Origin: Muribaculaceae bacterium
Lineage (GTDB): Bacteria; Bacteroidota; Bacteroidia; Bacteroidales; Muribaculaceae
Assembly: GCA_017935045.1 (NCBI GenBank)
Contig: JAGBIJ010000045.1
Coordinates: 24,269-88,268 of the forward strand
Direction: 5' to 3'
Length of the DNA: 64,000 nt
Both the position numbers and the translations under genes were made by a program. The number at the start of each line of letters is the position of its first letter. Within the stretch, counting starts at the first letter, position 1. Below, piece by piece: positions 17,885 to 24,613 of this stretch. The notes under the pieces were generated by a model. It was given only the letters and a program-made list of their open reading frames with translations. It made no database searches and was not told where the DNA came from.

Positions 17885-18206
17885 AGAGGCTGTTTAATAA
17901 CAAATGTGAATTATGGGGCGGCGGATTTTCAGGCAGAATCCGGTTAAGTCGATGGAGCATAGCGGGCTATGCGACTGAGACGCGGCCGGATTCTGACGAA
18001 AATCCGGCGGACATTGCAAATTATCCTTATTTTTTATCATTGTGTGTAAAATTATTCAACTAAGTTATTATTGCGCGGTCTCGAAATCGCAAATGTATTT
18101 TGCCCTTTGTCTCAGTCGCATAGCCCGCTATGCTCCTTCGTCTGCATGACAAAATCCAAGTTGCGATTTCGACCCCATAATTCACATTTGTTATTAAACA
18201 GCCTCT
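17885..18206. mobile_element. 322-bp non-coding inverted-repeat (MITE-like) element
   Basis: Perfect 34-bp terminal inverted repeats lie at 17885-17918 and 18173-18206 (ends AGAGGCTGTTTAATAAC). Counted from GAGG, the element is flanked by TTA on both sides (17883-17885 and 18206-18208), consistent with a 3-bp target duplication. Inside are two arms. Arm 1 (17922-18008) folds on itself. Arm 2 (18081-18172) has a 12-bp closing stem (18081-18092 with 18161-18172). The arms share a 28-bp inverted copy (17954-17981 and 18109-18136), each holding a GCATAGC/GCTATGC hairpin. There is no coding capacity. TNA target duplications occur in the IS1031 group of IS5, so it may be an IS5-related MITE (inference). 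Confidence 0.8.
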
Positions 18207-18218
18207 TAGTTTCCGGGT

Positions 18219-18227
18219 GCAAAATTA
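18219..18227 (-). promoter_or_regulatory. -7 element of the porin-imelysin-cytochrome operon
   Basis: TAATTTTGC reads on the minus strand, with a weak TTTC about 20 bp upstream. It is the only good -7 box upstream of the operon. The inverted-repeat element lies between it and the first ATG at 17866, giving a leader of roughly 345 nt. Confidence 0.6.
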
Positions 18228-18282
18228 CTATGCGGCCGGAAAGTGGGAAATACCTTAAAAAAAGTAAAAATACAGGGACGAA

Positions 18283-18318
18283 AAAAGGCCGCCTACTGCT
18301 TTCGCGGTAGACGGCTTT
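18283..18318 (-). terminator. terminator of the lipoprotein esterase gene
   Basis: A GC-rich stem of GCCG(T)CTAC paired with GTAG(G)CGGC, followed on the minus strand by TTTTTTC, 20 bp past the esterase stop. It separates that gene from the downstream operon promoter. Confidence 0.8.
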
Positions 18319-18337
18319 TGTGAAAATCTGTAAATTA

Positions 18338-19177
18338 TCAGCGGCGGCGGGTGTAGATCCAGCGCATGAACTCGTCGGTCTTGAAAAGGTGGAAACCGTT
18401 GTGTCCGCCCGTGGGGTAACTGCGGTAGACCACGTCAGCGCCCATCTTCTCCAGCTCCTCGGCCAGCTTCCGGTCAGGCTCGGCGCTGACCGATCCGTCG
18501 TCGTCGCAATGCTCTAACCATAGCGAGGACTTGGCCAGCTCAGGCGCGCGGGACTTGTTGATTGCTCCGGCTATAGATGCCACACCGGCAAATCGATGCG
18601 GTTCGCGCGAAGCTATGTCGAGCGTATTGATAGCTCCCATGGAGAAGCCTGCCAGGATTATACGGTTCGGATTGATGGGGTATTCCGCCGTAATCCTGTC
18701 AATCAGCTTGTTGAGGGCCGGATAATACCATGTCGTAATATCAAACCAAGGCATTTCTGCTGAGTCGAAAGGCACAGGACGCTTAGGTATGCACCAATAG
18801 AAGTCGGGATGGCACTGCGGATACAGTACGTAGGCGGGATACTCCTTGTTGAGCGCGGCGAAATATGCGCCGCCGTGCTTGAGCTGCTTGCTGTTGTCGG
18901 TGCCCCGCTCTCCGGTGCCGTGGAGGAAAACCACAAGAGGGAATCCCCCTTTGGGCGGTTTGGACGTGGAAGCGGGAGCGAGCAAACGATAGGGAATATC
19001 GCATCCGCTTTCGTATGTGAAAGTGCCTGATGAATATAGGCGGTCAGGATCAATGTCTTCCGCGTTGACCGGAACAGGCGGCTTAAGCTCGGCCGTCGCG
19101 TCCGAGCCACAGCTGCTGAGCGCTATGAAAACGAGGCTAAGAAGCAATAAACGGCGTATGTTACGGAGATTTTTCAT
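18338..19177 (-). CDS. alpha/beta-hydrolase lipoprotein (carboxylesterase/phospholipase-like)
   Basis: A 279-aa lipoprotein (lipobox LSSC) with an alpha/beta-hydrolase fold like secreted predicted-peptidase/esterase proteins. VVFLHGTGERG is the oxyanion strand-loop, GFSMGA near residue 175 supplies the nucleophile Ser, CDDDGSV probably the Asp, and TGGHNGF near the end the His. Substrates in the family include acylated carbohydrates and phospholipids, and none can be assigned here. A degenerate -7 (ATATTTTGC, 19187-19195) lies 9 nt before the ATG, so the mRNA may be nearly leaderless. It is divergent from the M6 protease gene. Confidence 0.8.
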   Translation of the reverse strand: MKNLRNIRRLLLLSLVFIALSSCGSDATAELKPPVPVNAEDIDPDRLYSSGTFTYESGCDIPYRLLAPASTSKPPKGGFPLVVFLHGTGERGTDNSKQLKHGGAYFAALNKEYPAYVLYPQCHPDFYWCIPKRPVPFDSAEMPWFDITTWYYPALNKLIDRITAEYPINPNRIILAGFSMGAINTLDIASREPHRFAGVASIAGAINKSRAPELAKSSLWLEHCDDDGSVSAEPDRKLAEELEKMGADVVYRSYPTGGHNGFHLFKTDEFMRWIYTRRR

Positions 19178-19229
19178 GGGCAGGATGCAAAATATTATAT
19201 CGGATTACAAAGATAACCAAAATAATTGG

Positions 19230-19238
19230 TATATTTGC
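19230..19238 (+). promoter_or_regulatory. -7 element of the M6 protease gene
   Basis: TATATTTGC lies 53 bp before the ATG at 19292. The divergent esterase promoter lies within 45 bp, so the two may compete. Confidence 0.6.
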
Positions 19239-19291
19239 ATGCCGAAACGTGTATCTCACTAAAAATTATTTACAACATATAAATTAACCTA

Positions 19292-21688
19292 ATGGATAAA
19301 GTCAAATCATTACTGTTGGCCGGTCTGTGCGCCAGCTCCTTAGTCGCTTCGGCCATACCGGCCAGACGCGGGCCGCAGACCGTCACGCAGCCTGACGGCA
19401 CTACGATAAGTATCTGCAAGACAGGCGATGAATTCTCTCATTTTATAACAACTGCCGACGGTCTGTTGTTGAGTCGTGACACCGACGGAACCTGGTGTTA
19501 CGGACGTATGGATGTATCTGGCCGGGTGACCAGCACTGGTATAAAGGCCGTGGATGCCGCCGTACGTAAGTCGGTGCCTCCGCAGGCAATGAAACTGCAG
19601 GAGGCTGCGGCCGTGCGCCGTGCCGCGGCCGGACATCCGCGCCGCGCCATAGCCCAGAACGGCATGGGTCTGTATAACACCAATTTTCCCACTATAGGAG
19701 ATGTAAATGTACTGGTGCTGCTCGTAGAGTATAAGGACGTGAAATTCACACTTGATCATCCGTATGAATATTTCAACGCCATGCTCAACGAGGAAGGGTT
19801 CTCACAGTATGGAGGCACCGGCTCATGCAAGGACTATTTCCGCGATAATTCCAACGATAAGTTCCGTCCTCATTTCGATGTGTTCGGTCCCATTACGCTG
19901 GAAAAGAACATGGCTGCCTATGGAGCCAACGATATCTATGGCGAAGACGTGGCTCCGGACCAGATGGTGGCCGACGCCTGCCGGTTGGCCGACGGCCAGA
20001 TAGATTTCTCCCGCTATGATATGGACAACGACGGATACGTGGACAATGTATATGTATTCTACGCAGGCCAGGCGGAATCGAGTTATGGCGATGAAGATAC
20101 TATATGGCCGCACAGCTGGAACATACAGAGCTATCTTTCGCTGGACGGCAAGGTAATATCCAAATATGCGTGCAGCAGCGAGATGGAGGGAGACCGTCCG
20201 GACGGCATCGGCACATTCGTACACGAGTTCAGCCACGTCATGGGTCTTCCCGACCTGTATTCAACTGAGTACAACGACGCCTGTACGCCGGGGGCATACA
20301 GTGTAATGGACTACGGCCCCTACAACAACGATGGCTGTACGCCTCCCAGCTATTCCATCTACGAACGCAATGCCTTGAGATGGATGGAGCCGGAGGTAAT
20401 AGACGGCCCGATGAACGCCCGGCTTGAGAACCTCGCCGAGTCGAACCACGGCTATATAGTCCAGACACGCAAAGACAATGAGTTCTTCCTGTTTGAGAAC
20501 AGACAGCAGAAAGGCTGGGACAAATATCTGCCCGGCCACGGCATGCTGATATGGCATATAGACTTCAATCAGGGAATCTGGGACAGGAATGAAGTCAACA
20601 ACACAACATCGCATCAGTATGTCGACCTGATGGAAGCAAATAACTATACAGCAAGCAACAACGCCCCCAATCTGCTACGCAACTGGCCGTTCCCGGGCGA
20701 ATCAGGCAAATATACAAGCTTTACCGCCGAGACTACCCCCTCGATGCGCACCTGGGACAACGCCCGCCTGAATCTGCCTCTTACCGAAATATCAGAAAGC
20801 AAAGACGGAATAATCACATTCCTTGTGGACGGCGGCGTGGCCAAAATCGAGCGTCCGACGCTCAATCCCGAGACCGAGGTGGGAGATACCTGGTTCGTAG
20901 CCGACTGGAATCCTGTAGACAATGCAACCGACTACCTGATCAGCGTCTATGTCTGCGGTAAGGGCGACGGCGGTATCGTAAAGCTGGATATGGGCAGCGG
21001 CTCCAGTCTCGACCTCGGCGAGTGGACATCAAGCTCGGCTGACTGCTACAAGTCCGCCGGCAACTACGGACAGGCTTCTCCCTCGCTCAAGCTGTCGAAA
21101 GACGGCGCATGGCTTGAGTCGCCCACGCTTCCCGGCGACGCTACTGCCATCAAATTCTGGTGCAAGGGACAGAACACCGATGACTCACACCTGAGCATAT
21201 CCGGTCTGGCCGGAGGAAGCTGGACCCGTCTGCAGGACTATGTGCCGCTTAAGAACAAGGCCGAGGAAGTGGTCATAACCGATATACCCTCCAATGTGAC
21301 CAAGATTCGTTTTGAATACAAGAAATATGGCGGCAATGTCGGCATTGACGACATTGAGATAGAGTGTGGCGAATCCGACAAACTGCTCGCTCCATACGAC
21401 CGGATGAGTACGCAGGGCAGCACTACATTCCGCGTTGATGTACCTCAGGAGCATGCTTTGTCGTCATTGCGCTATTATGTAGTGGCTACCGACGGCACCG
21501 ACGAATCGCGTGCTTCGGCTCCGGCCGTAGTGACACTCAAGGCAAGCGGCATAAGCAGCATGCTGACCGAAACACCGGTCCGCACCGAGTATTATGATTT
21601 GCTCGGACGCCGAGTTCTCCGTCCCGCCAAAGGCGACATACTGATTATGCGCCGCGGCCACGAAGTACGCAAAATCATCATCCGCTGA
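19292..21688 (+). CDS. secreted M6-family metalloprotease with T9SS-like tail
   Basis: A 798-aa secreted zinc endopeptidase of the M6 (immune inhibitor A-like) family. Signal peptide to about residue 22 (VASA), then a propeptide-like region. The zinc site is HEFSHVMGLPDLY with His311, Glu312 and His315, and the Met-turn region is YSVMDYG. Residues about 565-700 look like a cleaved-adhesin/jelly-roll domain (WLESPTLPG, KIRFEYKKYGGNVGIDDIEI). The end has a truncated T9SS sorting motif (YYDLLGRRV, terminal VRKIIIR). It probably degrades proteins at the cell surface or in the medium. It has its own promoter, and the TPR gene follows 71 bp later. Confidence 0.9.
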   Translation: MDKVKSLLLAGLCASSLVASAIPARRGPQTVTQPDGTTISICKTGDEFSHFITTADGLLLSRDTDGTWCYGRMDVSGRVTSTGIKAVDAAVRKSVPPQAMKLQEAAAVRRAAAGHPRRAIAQNGMGLYNTNFPTIGDVNVLVLLVEYKDVKFTLDHPYEYFNAMLNEEGFSQYGGTGSCKDYFRDNSNDKFRPHFDVFGPITLEKNMAAYGANDIYGEDVAPDQMVADACRLADGQIDFSRYDMDNDGYVDNVYVFYAGQAESSYGDEDTIWPHSWNIQSYLSLDGKVISKYACSSEMEGDRPDGIGTFVHEFSHVMGLPDLYSTEYNDACTPGAYSVMDYGPYNNDGCTPPSYSIYERNALRWMEPEVIDGPMNARLENLAESNHGYIVQTRKDNEFFLFENRQQKGWDKYLPGHGMLIWHIDFNQGIWDRNEVNNTTSHQYVDLMEANNYTASNNAPNLLRNWPFPGESGKYTSFTAETTPSMRTWDNARLNLPLTEISESKDGIITFLVDGGVAKIERPTLNPETEVGDTWFVADWNPVDNATDYLISVYVCGKGDGGIVKLDMGSGSSLDLGEWTSSSADCYKSAGNYGQASPSLKLSKDGAWLESPTLPGDATAIKFWCKGQNTDDSHLSISGLAGGSWTRLQDYVPLKNKAEEVVITDIPSNVTKIRFEYKKYGGNVGIDDIEIECGESDKLLAPYDRMSTQGSTTFRVDVPQEHALSSLRYYVVATDGTDESRASAPAVVTLKASGISSMLTETPVRTEYYDLLGRRVLRPAKGDILIMRRGHEVRKIIIR

Positions 21689-21759
21689 CTCTCTGAGAGT
21701 CAACTGCAAGAGGCTGTATAAGACACCCAAAAAGCAATATTATAAAGTTTTCAATTGAC

Positions 21760-22602
21760 GTGAAGAAGATTTTAGCCAGCCTGCTTCTGGGCACCGTCTG
21801 CATGACATCGGCATACTCTGCCGAGCCCGACTGCGAAGCCTATCGTAACGGCGTAAAGGAATATGACTCCTGTCATTACGCATCTGCTCTCGACAACTTT
21901 GTAGAAGCGAATAAATTGTTTCCTGAAAACGGATATATTTATTACTACATTGGCCAGATCATGTATATGGCAAACGAGTACCAGAAAGCGTTTGATTACG
22001 CAATCGAATCGTTGCAATATTTCAAGCCTGAAGACGCAATCGCATCCTCTGACGTATATCAATTCCTTGGGCTTATGGCCACTAATTCGTCAGATGAAAT
22101 CACAGACCTTTCCAGCGAAGATACGGCAAAATTCTATGACTCAGCTGTGGAAATAGCTCCGGATTACTGGAAAGCATATCTTGAGCGTGGAACCTGGTAC
22201 GACATCTATCGGAATGAATACTCTCGCTCGGACGCAGACTATCTGAAGGCCATAAATCTAAATGCCAAAGAGATAGAGCCATACTCACGTCTTATCTGGA
22301 GTTATGAGGAGCGCGGGATGTATGATGAGGCCGAGAAAATATGCCGTATGTGCATAGCAGCCGATTTTGAATATCCCCACCACTACGACATCCTTTCCAA
22401 ATTGCTTCTGAGAAAAGGGCAGAGGGATGAAGCCCGCGACACGCTTTGGAAAGCTTTTATGAAAAGCAATGGTTATTATTTCCAAGGTATGGAAACAGTA
22501 GACGCTTTCCCTGAAGAAGACCAACAATGGTTTATCAATCAGATACGCAGCCAGGCCGAAGCGCATCCGGATCAGACATACTGGAAGGAATATCTTGAAT
22601 AG
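21760..22602 (+). CDS. periplasmic tetratricopeptide-repeat protein
   Basis: A 280-aa protein with signal peptide (cleavage near AYSAEP) and at least four TPR-like helix pairs (ALDNFVEANKLFPENGYIYY, YIGQIMYMANEYQKAFDYAI, EEAEKICRMCI-like segments). It probably scaffolds protein contacts in the periplasm; no partner is evident. The start is a GTG at 21760, chosen because the signal peptide begins there. It may be co-transcribed with the M6 protease gene. The short gap carries an AGAGGCTGT motif resembling the end of the inverted-repeat element. Confidence 0.7.
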   Translation: MKKILASLLLGTVCMTSAYSAEPDCEAYRNGVKEYDSCHYASALDNFVEANKLFPENGYIYYYIGQIMYMANEYQKAFDYAIESLQYFKPEDAIASSDVYQFLGLMATNSSDEITDLSSEDTAKFYDSAVEIAPDYWKAYLERGTWYDIYRNEYSRSDADYLKAINLNAKEIEPYSRLIWSYEERGMYDEAEKICRMCIAADFEYPHHYDILSKLLLRKGQRDEARDTLWKAFMKSNGYYFQGMETVDAFPEEDQQWFINQIRSQAEAHPDQTYWKEYLE

Positions 22603-22613
22603 GCAGCAATATG

Positions 22614-22640
22614 GAAAGACCCCGGTGGACGGGGGCTTTC
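22614..22640. terminator. bidirectional terminator between convergent genes
   Basis: The stem GAAAG-a-CCCC/GGGG-g-CTTTC with a 7-nt loop lies in the 39-bp gap between the stops of the TPR gene (plus) and the small lipoprotein gene (minus). Confidence 0.75.
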
Positions 22641-22641
22641 T

Positions 22642-22794
22642 TCATTTTACGCTGTCCTGATGCGTCTGCTGCAGCATCTCGTGAGCCTGCGCATGGGCAT
22701 TGTTGATTTGTTCTACAGAGGCTTCGCTCTTGCGCCCGCAGGCGCCCAGTCCGAGGGCCGTAAGACACACGACCGCAAATATCAGTTTTTTCAT
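22642..22794 (-). CDS. 50-residue small lipoprotein
   Basis: The frame encodes MKKLIFAVVCLTALGLGAC followed by about 30 polar residues (Gln/His/Glu-rich, ending QDSVK). The N-terminus is a textbook lipoprotein signal with a lipobox LGAC, leaving a mature peptide of about 32 residues. A perfect -7 box (TAAATTTGC, 22807-22815) lies 12 nt upstream and a terminator directly follows, so it looks like a complete transcription unit. No family is recognised. Role unknown. Confidence 0.7.
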   Translation of the reverse strand: MKKLIFAVVCLTALGLGACGRKSEASVEQINNAHAQAHEMLQQTHQDSVK

Positions 22795-22803
22795 CTCGAT
22801 TTT

Positions 22804-22837
22804 TTTGCAAATTTAGCTAAAAAATTCGTATATTTGC
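22804..22837. promoter_or_regulatory. interlocking divergent promoters (small lipoprotein / rsmI)
   Basis: Plus strand: TTTG (22804-22807), 21 bp, TATATTTGC (22829-22837) for the methyltransferase gene at 22878. Minus strand: TAAATTTGC at 22807-22815 for the small lipoprotein. The plus -33 and the minus -7 overlap, so both cannot be occupied at once. Confidence 0.65.
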
Positions 22838-22877
22838 ATCCTGACTCCATAAATCTCGCCTCGTCTTATCTACTCGC

Positions 22878-23594
22878 ATGGAAAATAAGCCTGTACTCTA
22901 CCTTATACCCGTCAATCTCAGCGACGCGCCTCTCGCGTCTGCGCTGCCGGCCCGAAACCTGGAGCTGGTAAGCCGTCTGAAGCATTATGTGGTCGAGAAT
23001 CTGCGTACGGCGCGCCGCTTCCTGAAGAAATGCGACCGCTCTATCGACATCGATTCCCTGACTTTCGCCGAACTCAACGTTCACTCTGACCCGGCCAAGG
23101 TGCCGGCCATGCTCGCTCCCATGGAGCGCGGCGAGGACATGGGGCTGATGAGTGAGGCCGGATGCCCGGCCGTAGCCGATCCGGGCGCGCTGCTCGTGGC
23201 CGAGGCTCAGAGACGCGGCTACCGGGTGGTGCCGCTGGTCGGGCCGTCGAGCATACTTATGGGGCTGATGGCTTCCGGATTCAACGGCCAGGGATTCTCT
23301 TTCCATGGTTATCTGCCCATTCAGTCCGCCGACCGCGACAGGAAAATCAAGGAGCTGGAAGCCGCCGCGCGCCGCACAGGCATGACCCAGATTTTCATCG
23401 AGACTCCTTACCGCAATGACCGCATGCTGGCTCAGCTCGCGCATCTGCTGCAGCCCGACACCCTGCTATGCGTGGCCTCGGCCATTACCGATCCGGAGCG
23501 CGAGAGCATAGTCACTATGCCGGCCGCGCGCTGGAAGACACCGCCACGCTCTTACGACAAGATTCCCACCATATTTCTGATTTCACGCCCATGA
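22878..23594 (+). CDS. rsmI: RsmI-type SAM-dependent methyltransferase
   Basis: A 238-aa tetrapyrrole-methylase-fold enzyme related to RsmI, which 2'-O-methylates C1402 of 16S rRNA. The RsmI-like loop reads SEAGCPAVADPG, followed by the VVPLVGPSSILMGLMASG block and the ETPYRNDRM motif. It is a little shorter than E. coli RsmI and differs in the N-terminal glycine loop, as the Bacteroidetes branch does, so exact target identity is uncertain. Its stop overlaps the start of the next gene as ATGA, indicating coupling. Confidence 0.78.
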   Translation: MENKPVLYLIPVNLSDAPLASALPARNLELVSRLKHYVVENLRTARRFLKKCDRSIDIDSLTFAELNVHSDPAKVPAMLAPMERGEDMGLMSEAGCPAVADPGALLVAEAQRRGYRVVPLVGPSSILMGLMASGFNGQGFSFHGYLPIQSADRDRKIKELEAAARRTGMTQIFIETPYRNDRMLAQLAHLLQPDTLLCVASAITDPERESIVTMPAARWKTPPRSYDKIPTIFLISRP

Positions 23595-24583
23595 CCGACG
23601 CACGACAGTTCTCTATAAAATTCGATGAATGGGACCTGCCCGCAGAGGCGCCCAAGGACGGCCGCCCCGATACTCCGGCAAATACAGACACGCGCTCCAT
23701 GGCCATGCGTGCCAAGATAGCCGAAGACGAAAAGAAGCGGCAGGAGCCCGTCTGCTACATCTCTTTCGGAAGCGGGTCGAGCGGCAACAGCTGCTATATC
23801 GGCACCCGCCGCGCCGGCGTAATAGTAGACTGCGGAGTGAATCCGGACATCATAGAGAGAACGCTGGAGGCCAACGGTGTGGGCATGACTGCTGTCGTCG
23901 GCGTATGCCTCACGCATGACCATTCGGACCATGTGCGCTTCGTCTACAAACTGCTCCGGACTCATCGCCACCTGCGCGTCTACTGTACCAACCGTGTCCT
24001 AAACGCCATGCTGCGCCACCACGGCATATCGAAGCGCATCAAGGACTATCACAAGCCGGTATTCAAGGAGTTTCCTTTCACTCTCGGAGACTTTGAGATA
24101 ACTGCTTTCGACGTGCCTCACGACGCTGCCGACAACTCCGGATACTGCTTTCAGACCGGGCAGCTCCGTTTCGTCATAGCCACCGACTTAGGCGCCGTAT
24201 CCGAGCGTGCCGAATACTACATGAAGGATGCCGACTATCTCGTCATCGAAGCAAACTATGACCGCGACATGCTGCGCCACGGCCCCTATCCCGAATATCT
24301 GAAAGCACGTATCGCAACCGACCACGGCCACCTTGACAACGCCGACACCGCCGCCTTTCTGAGCCGCATAGCTCCGGGCAGCAAGCTCAAGCATATCTTC
24401 CTCTGTCATCTGAGCAATGACAACAATACCCCCGAAAAAGCGCTTGCCACTGTCCGCACAGCGCTTGAGGCCGCAGGTCTGACCGTAGGCGACGGCAACG
24501 ATACTCTCGCCGACCGCGCCGCTGACCTCCAGCTTCAGGCTCTGCCTCGGCTTCAGCCAACACGTTGGTACGTGCTACGCTAA
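23591..24583 (+). CDS. metallo-beta-lactamase-fold hydrolase (YycJ/WalJ-like)
   Basis: A 330-aa cytosolic protein. Residues about 55-290 carry the MBL fold with the metal-binding motif LTHDHSDHV. Further ligands are likely in FDVPHDA, the IATDLG strand and the late CHLSNDNN motif. The GSGSSGNSCYI opening is typical of the YycJ/WalJ group, proposed to act as DNA or RNA exonucleases. The first 50 residues are polar and probably disordered. The start at 23591 overlaps the rsmI stop by 4 bp; an upstream in-frame extension lies entirely inside rsmI. Confidence 0.8.
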   Translation: MTDARQFSIKFDEWDLPAEAPKDGRPDTPANTDTRSMAMRAKIAEDEKKRQEPVCYISFGSGSSGNSCYIGTRRAGVIVDCGVNPDIIERTLEANGVGMTAVVGVCLTHDHSDHVRFVYKLLRTHRHLRVYCTNRVLNAMLRHHGISKRIKDYHKPVFKEFPFTLGDFEITAFDVPHDAADNSGYCFQTGQLRFVIATDLGAVSERAEYYMKDADYLVIEANYDRDMLRHGPYPEYLKARIATDHGHLDNADTAAFLSRIAPGSKLKHIFLCHLSNDNNTPEKALATVRTALEAAGLTVGDGNDTLADRAADLQLQALPRLQPTRWYVLR

Positions 24584-24613
24584 GCTCCCCCCCGTATCTT
24601 CAATCGGCTCCCC

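Noticed and set aside
23468-23590. Upstream extension of the metallo-beta-lactamase-fold gene
   Set aside because: It lies inside rsmI in another frame. The ATGA overlap at 23591 gives a conventional coupled start.
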